Assembly (NCBI RefSeq): GCF_963675165.1
Contig: NC_087382.1
Location: 4,317,963 to 4,381,962, forward strand
Direction: 5' to 3'
DNA length: 64,000 nucleotides
DNA from: Halichondria panicea
Taxonomy: Eukaryota; Porifera; Demospongiae; Suberitida; Halichondriidae
Shown in pieces: positions 1-12,458 of this stretch. A program made the translations under genes and the position numbers. The notes under the pieces were generated by a model. It searched no databases and was not told where the DNA came from. It was given only the letters and a program-made list of their open reading frames with translations. Every line of letters starts with the position of its first letter. The first letter of the stretch is position 1.

Positions 1-212
1 AGCTCAGAACACGCCCACGTACATTTTACATGGCAGCAAACCTAATTTTGATGATGTTATATAGTCCAATCAATTGAGACCACATTTTTGGTACTATAAA
101 GTTTGTTATTTCGCTGCTGAAATTGACTTAATCCCATTTTTTGGTGCTATATAATTATTTTATAGGTGTTTTATTTTGCTGCGATGTAGCTATAATTATG
201 TTGAATAATAGC

Positions 213-613
213 TACCGTATATCTTCTAATTTATCGGACACTTCTAATTACCCGGACACTCTTTTGGGCAATTTTCGTTGTTCTAATACAACGGACACTC
301 CAGTACTTTAATATTACATTTGTTCTAAATATCCGGACAATACCTTGAAAAGTTGAGTTACCATTTATAGACAGCAAGTAAGACTTGGAGTGCTGCAGTT
401 AGATAGCTTTGAGTAGCTAGTTTTAGATAGTTATAGTGCAACTATTCAGTCGTACCTTGTTCTATTAAACTTAGCTAGCTCACATGCAGCTGCTTGCTTG
501 TTCTAATTATTCCGGACACTTCGCATGCTCTATAAAAATCTGTTCCAATTATACCCGGACAATTTCCAAAATAATTATTTTTTGCTGTCCGATAAATTAG
601 AAGATATACGGTA
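213..613. repeat. Small terminal-inverted-repeat element (MITE-like)
   Basis: Bases 213-240 are the exact reverse complement of 586-613 (28-bp perfect arms, starting TACCGTATATC). The inside is non-coding and holds about five loose repeats of a TTCTAAT...CCGGACA motif. The 11-base word TTGAATAATAG lies just outside both ends. No transposase is present, so it would depend on an enzyme encoded elsewhere. Confidence 0.8.
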
Positions 614-1620
614 GGTGTCATAATTATGGGGTGATGAAGTTGAATAATAGTATAGTGTGAAGAATAATAGGTGAATATTTGGCAAAGGCCTACCTGTAGC
701 CAAACAGTGGGGCAAAGCACATGCAGACTATATAGTATATAGCACAGACAGTATAATTGTTTAGTATCTAAACAAGCAGAGAAAAAATGTGTGCACATGT
801 ATCTATTGTTATATCAGACATAATTGTGTACATGCATGCATGCATCTATATATATCATTGTCGTGTTTTGTGGCGTAATTACCGGTATAGACTGTGCAAC
901 ACGAGTTTCTATACACCAAGTTTGATCAGTCTATACTGTTCGCCAGCAAAAATATATATATATATAGGGCTTTAGTGCAAGGCTAACGCATGTTGAATAG
1001 AAAAATTGTGCGAACATGCAGATGATGCTATGAAAGATTCTGAATTAAGAGACTTCAACAGCCTTCAATGTGAGTCAAACTAGCCATAACTCGAGAAAGA
1101 AGCTTTAGTTTGCTAATCCATGAATCGAGAACGTGCATGGTTAGAAGCCTATATAAGTTATTTTTCATCACATTGCAACCGTTGAACAGTTGTCACCTGG
1201 AACAGACAGCCAGCTTTACCGTATCCCTCGTGCGGCTACGCCTCGAGGCATAATAATGTGAATGTGGGTGTATTCTGAGCTACTGCACATAATATTATTA
1301 TGTAACTCAATTTTTCACACACATGCATGACAGTTGCATATTATTAATTATCATTGCCTATAATTATTTCATAGACTGCCTATAATTATATTATTCATTA
1401 TTCCGGAATATTTGGCACATGCATGCATGTCTAATTATGGTGCAAGCCTCTTGCATGCGTGCATGTATATAATTATAGAACTTCTCAGGTAGGTTAAGGC
1501 AGCTTTTTAAGCATTAAATTGAAGATGAAGTGTACTGTATACAACTCAGATTTATTGTATAATATCTTGACAATAGTACCTTTTCACCCAAATGTATTGT
1601 GGACATAAATACCATTAATT
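614..1620. other. AT-rich spacer without recognised gene
   Basis: I see no convincing coding region or RNA gene here. The stretch has many TAATTAT and CATGCATG words, typical of spacers throughout this window. Short open frames carry stops at random spacing and no domain I recognise. Bases 1-212 are similar. Confidence 0.6.
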
Positions 1621-2072
1621 TGATAACACTATTACCATGGTTACTATCTTGTTGTGTGCGTTAGCTGTGACCAAAAATGACTGACCTTAACTAACATTTT
1701 AGAAATGCAGCCTCCAATATTACTTTATACAAAGCAATATTACTACCAAAAGAAAGCTATTGGTGATATCTAATAGAAAAAAGGTTAGTATTTGGTATGA
1801 GGTCATTCTAGCTCAGATTATAGTAACTTAATTGATAAAAATGCTAAAAAATGGAGAAAATTAATCATTCATATGCATACTGTACAAAATACATGAAAGC
1901 AGCCCTAAATACTAGCATAGTTCCTACTGTACTATAGTAAGAGCTTTCTTTTGATACTAAGATGGGGTCATGAAATTGTGTATTGGAGGCTGCATTCTGA
2001 AAAGAGTTGTTTAAAATAAATGGTCACAGGTAACGCACACAACATGCTAGTAACCATGGCAACGATGTTATC
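1621..2072. repeat. Inverted-repeat element, about 110-bp imperfect arms
   Basis: About 1621-1720 (GATAACACTATTACCATGG..., GCAGCCTCCAATA) reappears reverse-complemented, with mismatches, at about 1980-2072. Both arms share the words CCATGGTTACTA, TGTTGTGTGCGTTA and GCAGCCTCCAATA. The centre is non-coding, so this looks like a non-autonomous DNA element. Confidence 0.65.
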
Positions 2073-2196
2073 ATACTGATCCTTTCTACGTATAAGATAT
2101 AATTCAAGAGCAAAAACATGCATTGATACCATTTCACAATGACAAGGCACTTCATTAATTATACTATTTATGGCACTGATCTTAATAATAACCTAC

Positions 2197-2577
2197 CTGA
2201 GTTACTGCTGTTGTATCTGACAGTAAAATTGAACCGCTCTAGTTCTTCATCGTTAAAAATGTCTCCCCTTCGTACTATGCATTGAATTGAAATGTCAAGA
2301 CTACTAAACAGACCGAAGTTCTCAATGAATACAGTTGTATGTCGGTTTCTGTTAGTCTCATCAGGTCTTACATATACTATGTTAAGGCCTGGACTAGCAG
2401 CACTGCTCTGAACACAACTTTTTGCCCCACTGTCAAACCTAAATCCATGGGCACAGCTACATTCTGCTGTCACAAAGACTCTCGCTCCTTCTTTAGCAAG
2501 GCATGTTACAAATAGAATAGGATTATCAACTCCAATGATTTGATTCACAATTTCCATAGGAGGGCAAAGTTTCAGGT
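2197..2577 (-). CDS. Orphan internal exon of a cysteine-containing, receptor-like protein
   Basis: The minus strand has an open exon bounded by a good acceptor (ATTGCAG at the 2578 side) and donor (GTAGGT at the 2196 side). It is 381 bp, about 127 residues. The translation has spaced cysteines (LFVTCL, CSCAHGFRF, AKSC, IQC) and a potential N-glycosylation site (YNSSNS), suggesting an extracellular region. The family is not recognised. No partner exon was found within 2 kb downstream on the minus strand, where inverted-repeat elements fill the space, so the exon may be stranded or belong to a gene with long introns. Confidence 0.45.
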
Positions 2578-2619
2578 CTGCAATTGAGAGTTAATTATAA
2601 TTATACATGACATTGTGTG

Positions 2620-2842
2620 TACCGTACGGGTAGAAAATTTCGAGGGTGTAAATTTTCGTGCAATTCAATATTCTGTCTTATTTGGAAAATTTCGCGGGTA
2701 GTAAATTTCGTGGAGTTAGGGTGTGTCACTATCTCGCATGCGTAAAAACAAAGCCTTTCGCGGGTTTTAATTTTCGTGTTCTGCAGCCACCCACGAAAAA
2801 CGCGAAATTAAAAACACCTCAAAATTTTCTACCCGTACGGTA
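2620..2842. repeat. MITE-like element with TACCGTACGGGTAGAAAATTT ends
   Basis: The left end TACCGTACGGGTAGAAAATT at 2620 is mirrored by AATTTTCTACCCGTACGGTA ending at 2842. The interior has repeated AATTTTCGTG/CACGAAAA words in opposite directions. It resembles, but is distinct from, the TACCGTATAGCGGG family elsewhere in this window. Confidence 0.7.
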
Positions 2843-3945
2843 TGCTGATGATATAGCTGACACCATGCATGAAGCGATTCCAAATTACCTTGTTGAGAAC
2901 CCTGCTGACACTGATTCGTACTTAGGTTTGACCCACCAGTAAAACCTATCAATTCCTCCCCAATGCACATCAGCTCCTGTCCACACACAGTTGAAATGCA
3001 CACTGCCTGTATATATACAGCCATCGATACATAATTATATCCATATCCATCCATCAGACCAAAGTGGCCAACTTGAATTTAGCACAACACCATGCACGTG
3101 TACATGCAGAATCTGGTACATGCAATTATATAGCTTTTAGCTATCAGCTCAGCTTTTCAGTGCCGACTGTGATTCATTTTACAGAATGTCAGCTTTCAGC
3201 TAGGTATCAGCTTTTAATTGGGCTGATAAAGTGGACATGGCACTATAGCTATATATATATAATATAGGTAAAGATCTACGCTATAAGTATAATATCAGTA
3301 CAAAATCAGTGATAGCTGAGCCAAATAATGCACCAGATTCTGTATCAAGTTCTGTGGTCCTAAAACTGATTCAACTTGACCACTTTGGTCCATTGTAGTT
3401 TTAGTGTACTGACTAAAACTGAGCTGATAGCGGAAAGCTGAGCTAATAATATGTACCATGCAGATTCTGTGGTCACAGTGATAAATTCCAGTTGGATGAT
3501 TTTCTATAGCTAGATTTAGATGATCCTGCACCATGACATACAGTCAACTTACTGCAGTAAACAGCAGAAGCATGATAGATCCAGTAGTCATTTATAGAAG
3601 TTGGAGCATTTTAATAGATATCTATATACGTACATAATTATATCTACACCGATCTATTTATTTACACCCTTGTAACCTTGACAACTTAGTATTATTTATA
3701 GAGACCCTCCTATATGGTGGAATGGAATGGTGGAAGTGGAATTGGCTAACTGGAATGAACTACAGGAATGACCTTTCCTTTAGGGGATTGGCTTTGTTCA
3801 CTCGATGTCAGGAACGGAAGTTAATTTAACCACAACAATTTAACCACAACACATCCCGCGAATTGTTCAAACACATGGCTTGAGAGTTCAGTGATGGCAA
3901 AACAGTGAGTCTGATAGTGCTAGTGGTGGCTGCCCTGATTGGGCA
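2843..3945. other. Spacer with degraded inverted repeats
   Basis: Words near 3056-3200 (GACCAAAGTGG, AGCTATCAGCTCAGC, GCAGAATCTGG) recur inverted near 3375-3475 (CCACTTTGGTC, GAGCTGATAGC, CAGATTCTG), indicating an old inverted-repeat element. No gene is supported. Confidence 0.5.
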
Positions 3946-6066
3946 CAGCAATTAAAGTCAATAGGCCAACAATACTATGGAGGAATAGTGGATGACGCTG
4001 AAAGCCTCCTAGAGCTACACAGCAGGTCTACTGTAAGTACATTTGGTACCAGGACGTCAGTGAGCAAGCTCTCCAAACAGGTGCAGGTGGACGATGGAAA
4101 CAAATCTCCCATTGTTACCAAAGTAAGTAATGAAGTCAGCGAACAGTCAAGGGGTACACGTACATTATAATAACATTGTTAATCAAAAATAATAATTATT
4201 GTAATTATTATACACGTATAGGCAAGGGTGTATTGGAATCATTCAATTGAAGGTCACAATATATCATTTGATGGCATCCCATTTATTGTTTCAAGAATTC
4301 GAAAACAGCACTGCCAGTTTGGTCAGCAGTACTTCAAAGGACGAACATTAACATCTAGTCGAACACGTCTCCAAGGTACACGCAAAGTGGGCTGTCCAGC
4401 ACACATACATGTACACGAGGTGATGCTCTTCCCATCTTTTGCTGTTTCTGAACCCAGCACCCATTTACTTGGACCTAGGAAAATGAAAGAAACAAAGGCA
4501 ACAAAAATGGCAGCTTTAAAGAAAGTTCTCGTAAGCGGGGAGGAAGTGGAGACAACAACAAAATATTTTGTCCTACTCCCCACTGTACAAGCTCATGGCA
4601 AATATCATCCAACATCTGGCCTTGCTGGATTTGCCCAAAAAGTCCATCCTAAAATAACTGAAAAAATCAATACACTTGTAGGAGAAGGAATAACCGAATT
4701 GCAAGAGGTGAAACGAGCCCTCAGACACTATGTTATACATTGTCTATTCCCAGATCCCAAAGATCGTCCATGTGAGACTAACAGGGCATACTATCCAACG
4801 AACAATGATATCAAGAATCATGTTTACTCAGCAAAGTGTGCCCAAGAATTATCAAAGTTAGATCAAGACAATCTTAAACTAAAAATTGATAAGTGGAAGA
4901 ATGAAAATCCATTAACCATGTTCCACTATAGACCTTATACTAAGATAAAAGAAGAAAATACCTGTGAAGAAGAGGATCCTCTGATATTTTCTCACACCCT
5001 TCTTTATGTCCATCAGGAACAGTGGCAACAGCACCTGCTAAAAAGATACGGAAACACAATTGTTCTCATGGATGCGACTTATAAAACAACGAAATTATGA
5101 ACTGCCTATGTTTTTTGTAACTGTAAAGACTAATGTTGGCTATACACCTGTTGCAGATTTTATCATTCAGTCTGAGACGAGTGACCATATTGCAGAAGCA
5201 CTTAAGGTCATAGCAAGCTGGAACCCAGAGTGGAATCCACCATTCTTTATGACAGACTATTCAGATGCAGAAATTATGGCTATTGAGTCTGTTTTTCCGC
5301 ACTGTAGAGTGTATTTGTGCGACTTTCATCGTGAACAGTGTTGGGAACGGTGGATGAAAGATAAGAAGCATGGGCTTTCACTTACCGATGGAGAAATTCT
5401 GTTGGGAATGCTCCGAAAATGTGCTTGGGCAGCACCGGGATCAAATGGCCTATCATTAGATCACTACTATCAGCAGGAAGTTGGCAACCTACAGAGAACA
5501 GACGTGTGGAAAACAATGGGCAGGTTAGGGACTGGCTAAGTGCTAAGTGGCTACCAAATTCACAGGTAAGAGTTTGTAAAACTATATAGTATACTTTTTA
5601 TGTAATGTGCTATATTTAGGATACTACTGCAACGAAGATATACATGTATACGCATACAAGTGTATAATTCATACACACATGCATGCATGTACACACCTTT
5701 TCTATAGAGATGGGCTAGGGCTTTTCGAGATAACGACTATCATGCAGCCATAAACACAAATAATGGAACCGAGGCTCTCAATAAAGTTTTGAAATATAAC
5801 TATTTACCGAAACGAAAGAACATAACTTTATCATCTGTGTGTACCACACTTATCGAGTCTTTCCTACCAGATGCTCATCAAAAATATGTATGTTTAAACT
5901 ACATGCAGTCAAGCCAGACAGATCTTACAAGAGCAGCGTTCCAGAATATCTACGTGATAGACCAAAAACTACTATTCTCCATTGCCTAGAAAGGAAGTCC
6001 AAAGCACTTAAATATGTCACAGATGACATTAAAGTGGTCGATAGCAAACAAGGGATTTTTACAATC
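3946..6066 (+). pseudogene. Broken transposon gene: CARF-type DNA-binding domain plus MULE transposase
   Basis: The first part (to 4170, intron, then from about 4222) reads like the CaRF/ALS2CR8 domain: SFDGIPFIVSRIR, HCQFGQQYFKG, then TRKVGCPAHIHVHEV. It runs into a MULE-type catalytic region with VLMDATYKTT, FFVTVKTNVGYTPVADF, FFMTDYSDAEI and CRVYLCDFHREQ. The continuous product is broken: an extra T at about 5091-5094 ends the frame at KTTKL while ELPMFF continues in another frame; a second 1-bp shift lies near 5515; an intron (donor GTAAGAG at 5564, acceptor about 5708) leads to RWARAFRDNDYHAAINTNNG; a further shift lies near 5925 before VPEYLRDRPKTT. Three independent shifts argue for decay rather than one sequencing error. 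Confidence 0.8.
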
Positions 6067-6364
6067 TGATGGCTGCATGTATTGTAGGGGGGGGGGGGGG
6101 GGTGCAAACACAGTCCAACCACATGCTATAATAAACACTTTGGGGCCCATTAACCATAGCCTGGCTGCATGCATTGTAGAGGGTGACCTACTGACCACTA
6201 TAAACAGGGTTCATCGTAATAAAATAATTGTAGCTTGGCTGTGCACATAGTAAAAGGTGTACGTATATACGTATTTATTTGGCACCCATTAAAATTAATC
6301 AGTAATAATCGGACCGTGACACAGCAACTGTATATAGCTAAAACAAAGTCTTTCTCTCACGTAC
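6067..6364. repeat. Poly-G tract and fragment of a dispersed repeat
   Basis: A 14-base G run at about 6088 is followed by GGGGCCCATTAACC and related words. These recur near 23950, 39180, 44100, 51150 and 52600, so this is a fragment of one interspersed family. Confidence 0.55.
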
Positions 6365-6513
6365 CTGTGCTTGTTCAGTGGTGACCTTGTTTCCCTTGTC
6401 CCCCAGTCTCAAAGCCAGCACCCTCACTGGTTTCCCCAGCAACGCACACGCCTCCTTGTTAGCCCTCACAGCTGCCACTGCTTCAGTGAAGTAAGGCCCT
6501 GAGGCTAGCTTCC
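6365..6513 (-). pseudogene. Relic COA1 exon 2 copy
   Basis: This is a 149-bp exon on the minus strand, identical in length and splice phase to COA1 exon 2 at 17396-17544, with intact acceptor (TTGTTGCAG) and donor (GTACGTG). It encodes LASGPYFTEAVAAV, then ALRLGDKGNKVTTEQAQ, differing at only a few residues from the intact gene. No exon 1 or exon 3 sits in a usable position: the next exon-3 copy is upstream on this strand, at 10.9 kb. It is therefore a stranded duplicate. Confidence 0.8.
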
Positions 6514-6663
6514 CTGCAACAACATTCACAAGCAATAGATGAATATGACCAAATGATAACAATCTTCAATGCTCACTTTATGTAACCATAGAAACATCTA
6601 AATATCAAGCAACACAGCACTTCCCATAAACAGAAGCCCTACAAGTTAAAAGGAGGAACAACA

Positions 6664-9600
6664 ATGGAAAGTAGCAATGAAGGTACACTGACAACAAATA
6701 AATGTCTGTTTATAAATGGTCTATTTCAGGATATAAGTTTCTGGTTAAGAATGGGACAGAAATTATTGACAAAATAGCTAAGGACCCACTGACCATGGCT
6801 GTTGCGTTGCGAGCAAAAGGGTTTGTATCAGACGAAGTGGTGAGTGAAGTCAATGAACTGAATGAAACTAGCAAGAGTAAAGCAAGGAGGCTATACAACG
6901 AAGCCAAGAAAGAAGTACACCACTACCCGTACAAATACCAAGTGTTTATGGACATTCTTGAAAGACATGACTTACAAGTAGAGATAACTAAGAAAAAGAA
7001 AAAGTGTAAGAAATAATACTGTGTGCAGCATGCTATAGTAGCTATTAATGTATATTTCACAGTGTCCTTTTATAGCTTTGTTCAATGATTCAGTTTCTAG
7101 CTCTACAATACATAGCAGCTTCATATAATTATGCTGCATGGTCTAATATATGTGTTTATTGTTCTCACATAGTGGTTGACTACTGCAAAGGTTGCCTTAC
7201 GATTTTCGGCATAATTCTGATTGGCATTGTTCTAATGTATTTCATAGCGCAAAAAACAAAGTTAGTGAGATATTCAGAAACCCTACCATATCCTTCAAAC
7301 AACTTTGTCGGACGTGAAAACGAACTACAAAACTTAACTGAGCAATTAAAGTTCGATGACAGTACTGTACGAGTTCTGAACATCATAGGCCCTCCAGGAT
7401 TTGGAAAATCAACGCTAGCAATCCACCTCGGACATAGACTTATCGATCAAAAGGTGCATGTCTACTATATCAACATGGCTGAGTTTTTGGATAGGAATGT
7501 TAAAGTAGTACTAGCCGAAAAGATTCTTGGAAGTAAGAAGCGTCTAAGCTTTGACAAACTTTTAAAGTGGGTTAGAGAGAAAAATGGAGAAAAATTTGTC
7601 TTTATTCTTGATAACTGTGATGAGATACTAAACGAACAAGCGAAACGTTTCCAACAAATGATCATGAAAATCATTCAAGCATCTACCACCGTCAAAATTA
7701 TTACAACAAGCAGAGAATTTACACTGGGCCTTGAGTATTATTCGTACCAACTAAGGGAGCTAAGCCCTGATGGAGCTATATCACTATTAGATCAAAAATT
7801 GTCTCATTTATCACTATCGTTAAAGGAAAAAGAGAGAATAGCTGAATTAACAGGAAACGTTCCTCTAGCACTTCATATTGTGGCATCTTTGCTCCTTCAA
7901 CCACACCCCCCATCGCCAGCAAAAGTTATCGAAGAACTTGAAAATGACCCACTAAATGTACTGAGTCCACAAGAGCTTCCTGCAGAGCATCAACTAAACG
8001 CATCCATCAGTCTGTCATACAAGTACCTGGAAAAAAGTCATAGAAGAGCTGCCTATTTTTTATCACTATTTCCCGGGTCTTTTTCAAAAACATCAGCAAT
8101 CGGTGTATGCTTAGAATATCAAAAGTCTAAAGGCATTGTCAGTGACTGCGCTTTACTGAGTGACAGTATATTGAAGAACTTAGTCCATCTCTCTCTTTTA
8201 GAGTATAATGAACGAAGTAAGCGTTATCTGTATCACCGATTAATAAAAGAGTATTTTGTGGCCAAAATAACTGAAAATGACAATGCAAACATTAGCAGAG
8301 AGTTTATGGTAGGTTTTAGGTACCACTTTTTAAAGGAGCTACATCAACATACGATTGACTTTGAAACAAAATATATTAATTCTCTAAAATTTTTGGATGC
8401 TGAGAGGCACAATATACACAGCTTGCTCAGAGACATTACAGACCCAGGCAAACTCCCGAGACGCTCTTTATTGCTCACAATTGATTCAGTAACGCATGCA
8501 CTACAAGTAGGTTATTTGAACTGTCGTTTTACAACAAAGGAATTACGATCTGTTCTTAGGCCTACACTTGATTATTTGGATACCAATGTAAGGTTATTTC
8601 TGCTACGTGCTGGTACAAAAGAAAGTCGCGATCTAAACGACAAACCTTTGTTACTGAAGGAGTTCTACCAGCGTACATACATTGAACTACTTATAATGTA
8701 TTCTGAGCTAATTGAAAATAAAAAAACTGCTTCAGCATTTATGGAAAAAAGAAAAGGGATGGTTGAATTACTGACTAATGATGTTGGATCGTACGCAGAT
8801 AAGGGGTTTGGCATTAATGACCCTAGACTTAGCCCAAATGCACTAGTACTATCAGTTATTTCAAGACACCGTTCCTTTTTTAGAAGCCTTGGAGACCTTT
8901 ACCTCGCACTAAATGAACATTCAATGGTTGTTCAGTGTCACCTTCGGCTCGTTAAAGGTGCTGAAGATTGTGAAGAAAAACACTGCTTATACAATGAAAT
9001 TGCATTAATGTACTGGGATGCCAGAAACTATGAAGATGCTGCTCAATTTTTCGAGCTTTCACTACAACATGATTTAAACAGTGAAATTTCAAAAGCTGAT
9101 ACTTTAATGAAATTGATCCCTTCATACAAGTTACTTGAAAGCAACGAGTGGTTTTGGGAGAGGAAGAAAGAACAAGGAGCCATTGATCGCCTATTGGATG
9201 TGTGCAAACAAATCAGGAACATGGAAGATGACCTGGCTATAGTCAACCACTGGGACGTCATTGTGCGAATCATAACAGTTTTAAAAGAAGGTGGCATAGA
9301 TGTTGAGTTTATTAAAGATCGGATGTTTTCAGCAATGTCAGCACCAAAAATACAGTTTCAGCTACAACCAAAGAATGCTCTTAAACTTTTAAATATTGCT
9401 CAGAAAAATGATTCCAGAACTGTTGAATGGGGATTACTTTTACTAAAATCGCTTAAAAACTACAACAATTTTTCTACCAATGAGCAACATGAGGTTTTGG
9501 ATATGCGCCTAAAAGTATCTCTTGCATTACTTTCAACCAACCGTACCGAGGGAATCGAAGGTATAGAGAACATTTATAGACGAATTATGGAGAGTGATGA

Positions 9601-10552
9601 TACCCAAAAAGAGAGTTTAAAAGATCTACGCAGGCATACTTGTTCAAGCTTAATACTGGCATCTAAATCGTTAGGAATTATCAACAAGTACATTTATCCC
9701 TGCTATAAGGATAGTGTTTTGACTCTCATAGAATTTGTCCCTAAACTTTATCTTTACAAATTTCCAACAAAATTCCCGAAGCATCTTGCATATGCCATCT
9801 TTGTTATTCCACTGGATAGACATACTTTCAGTTATGAGAGGCAAGACGTGTTCAAAACTGCTAAAAGGCAACAACAAACAAGAAGTAGTGATATGATATC
9901 TCTTGAGCCTAATGGAATCGCAGACATTCTCAACATTCAGATAGAATGGAACTTTCTCTACTATCATACATGGTGTAACCAACTCGAAACTATCTGGAAA
10001 ACTCTCAAATCTGATATACTGCTAATTATCATCAATGTAGCATCTGTGCTAGTCCGGCTTTGGATATTTTTGACTGCTCTTTTCACCTACTTGGGGTTTG
10101 CATTAATATACCTCTCATTGTATCTTGACTATTTCCAAATTGTACTCTATACAATTATTCTAAATGACAGCACATCAAGGACGTGCACGTTATACTTCAT
10201 TATCGGCTATAGTAATGTGCTAATATTTCTATCTAAACTCCTATCACGGTGTTTGCAAAATTCTTGGGGATATTTTTGGATTGAATCATACATTCGAGTC
10301 TCTCCTTACAACTTGGCACAGGTACATCCATTTCGAATTGAACACTATGCCAAATTATGTTCAGACAAGTGCCTTTCTACTAAATATAATTATGGCACTG
10401 GAATTACTAAGTTAATGCAGTTTTTAAAATCTCATCCAATTCTTGATGAAGGAACATATTATTTTTTTCTAGGATTTTCTATGTATCTCATTATAGGACT
10501 ACCACTACAATGGTACTTATATTTGGTACTTATATTTGGCTATTCTATCTAA
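6664..10552 (+). CDS. Membrane-tethered CARD-like / NB-ARC STAND ATPase
   Basis: The exons are 6664-6682, 6730-7005 and 7173-10552 (1224 residues); introns are phase 1. Order: short leader; CARD-like death fold (about 8-95; DPLTMAVALRAKG, SKSKARRLYNEAK); transmembrane helix (about 104-125); NB-ARC ATPase with Walker A GPPGFGKST (about 171), Walker B FVFILDNCDE (about 240), TTSRE sensor-like motif (about 276) and TGNVPLAL in place of GLPL (about 325); winged-helix-like region ending YHRLIKEYF; long helical region with TPR-like pairs; several hydrophobic helices from about 1048 to the C-terminus. The family (APAF1/plant R-protein type) switches by nucleotide-driven oligomerisation. I infer a membrane-anchored sensor or scaffold; no ligand can be named. 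It lies between relic COA1 exon 2 and a relic ATG9 exon 1. It lacks the DEATH exon of its neighbour at 12.5 kb. Confidence 0.85.
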
Positions 10553-10654
10553 TACTTATATCTTTTAAATTCATCTTATAACCATGCATGATTCTTGTGT
10601 TATTAAACTGTGAGTCAAGTTTGTTTCAGTAGTACATAATTATAGCGAGCTATA

Positions 10655-10740
10655 GAGTAAGTAAATAGGAGAGATGCCACTAAACGTCCATTATCAGAAG
10701 CTGAGGACTTTGATGAAGGAGGCGAGGACGAGTCATGCAT
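10655..10740 (+). pseudogene. Relic of ATG9 exon 1
   Basis: The stretch starting TAGGAGAGATGCCACTAAA and running on through ACGTCCATTATCAGAAGCT matches the intact ATG9 leader and first exon at about 18936-19020. Indels after the QKL codons shift it into a short frame ending at a stop near 10740. The preceding AAGTAAGTA and TTTCAGT words also match the intact ATG9 upstream region. It is a duplicated, non-functional fragment. Confidence 0.75.
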
Positions 10741-10879
10741 GACCAAATGATAAGTCAGTATTATTAGCAGTACAGTGAGAGTGTATTGTATGTGATTACA
10801 TTTCATTGTTCATGGCATATACTATTATACAGACAAATCACACTATATATACATGCATAGTGTAAAACTAAAGAGACTA

Positions 10880-11015
10880 TACAATTCAGTTCTGCAAGAT
10901 ATTAATGCTCTTGGTCTATCTTTTAGTTCCAGAACAGTTCCCATTTCCCATTCCGTACAGTAGCATTTGATCGAATTTGACCTTTAGACTTGGAACCACG
11001 CACTGGAATGAATAT
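10880..11015 (-). pseudogene. Relic COA1 exon 3 copy with frame-shifting deletion
   Basis: The exon starts after acceptor ATGCAG and reads IFIPVRGSKSKGQIRS, then NGKWEL. About 11 bases present in the intact exon 3 (coding for DKVV) are missing, so it shifts into FWN and a stop. Nucleotide identity to 16709-16864 continues beyond the stop (AAGATATTAATGCTCTT), confirming duplication and decay. Confidence 0.8.
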
Positions 11016-11040
11016 CTGCATAAAACATATTGCGCATTGA

Positions 11041-11150
11041 TACAGTAGACTCTCGTTAATCCGGTCACCCTTGGGACAGTGCAGCTTGGCCAGAATAACG
11101 ATGTGGCTGTATTTCAAAATAGCCGTGGCTTAAAAACGACCTTACCTTAC
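11041..11150. repeat. Solo end of a TACAGTAGACTCTCG element
   Basis: This 110-bp stretch is nearly the reverse complement of the right end of the complete element at 17591-18021 (TACAGTAGACTCTCGTTAAT, CAGCTTGGCCAGAATA). In both places it flanks COA1 exons, so the element predates the local duplication or targeted both copies. Confidence 0.75.
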
Positions 11151-12458
11151 CTTTTCCGTGTTGAAGAGTCCTTTACAATCACATGCGGTTTGTCACCAAC
11201 CGTTACCGTAGCAGCTCTTGCTTTTAACTGCATGAAACACATCAGATACGTATATTATATAATCAGTTGCTGTTTGACGAATTCACAACGTATATCCTGT
11301 TGAGTTACTTTAAGTAAACTGCTATGTAATTAAATCATGCACAATTTACACTCACCCATGCATGCACCTAAGTGTGCTCGCTATTTGGCACAAGGGTGCA
11401 TGTGGGTGCAGCTCAAGCAATTAGCCTCTGATTACCACTCAACAAGAATTATAACAAACGGCGTGGGCGGATAATCGAATCTGAGCCAAGGAAACCATTG
11501 CTGCACAGTGACACCGCCTCACCACCATGTTGATATGGAATCCGAAGACGACGTACTTGTTATTGAACATGCACGATTTACACTCACCCATGCACTCTTA
11601 TAATTATACATATGTCGTATTGCATCACAGTATTATTCACATGCAGTTCGATGTGGTTTGGCAAAATGACTCCACAGTCCACACTGGATCCAAGACATTT
11701 GACTCGGCTAAGGAGACGGACACACAAACCAGACAGCTCATATGTAACACTACTCCTTTGTAGCATTCACCTGTGATATAAATATACCCAAAGCTGCATG
11801 CTTCCCATATAGACAATGATAAATTATGCTCGGAATAATTTTAGCATAATAGGTGACTAAAGAGGAAATGTCAAGCAATTGTGTTTTCTATTTGCCCATG
11901 CATGCCGTGATAAAAGAACAAAGCACATCCACCAAAATAAGAGCAGTATAGGGATTTTCACACACGAGTCTGTACCTATAAATACTTGTGTGACAGTGTC
12001 AATTTTGATTTGCGTATACAGTAGATGTATAGCTATATAAGTTTCTGTTCGTTATTTTCCGGACATAATTATAAGACAATCTTTTCGAGGAAACATCTCG
12101 ACAAAGAATATAAGCAAAATAATAATTGACAGAGCAATGCATATGACCAGGACCAGGAGTGTATGAAGAACTCATAATACCCTAACAGCGTTGCATATTA
12201 ACTGTTCCCTATTATCCCTCTGCTCATGACATCATTGTTGTCATGTAGTGAGTTTCAGAGCCAATATAGTCTCAGAGTCACCAGCAACACACAGGCTTCA
12301 ATATTTAAAGCTATACCACTGTCTCTCAGCATAGAACAGTATTACAAGTAACCATTAGATCATTTTATATAGGGGAGGTTAAACCGGTTCCTGCAGATAA
12401 AGGGGGCAGGGCTTGCATTTGTTGTAAAAAAAAACATCCTGGCTCTACAAAATTGGAT
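11151..12458. other. Spacer upstream of the second NB-ARC gene
   Basis: No gene can be supported. A duplicated word pair (CACGATTTACACTCACCCAT near 11571 and a similar one near 11340) marks a short repeat. A short open stretch from 11535 reads MESEDDVLVIEHARF but has no splice support or family match. Promoter elements of the downstream gene may lie in the last few hundred bases. Confidence 0.4.

Noticed and set aside
787..975. Short plus-strand open frame
   Set aside because: No splice signals, low-complexity content, no family resemblance.
12453..12458. Upstream start of the second NB-ARC gene
   Set aside because: The first codon is TTG; the next in-frame ATG at 12459 is preferred.
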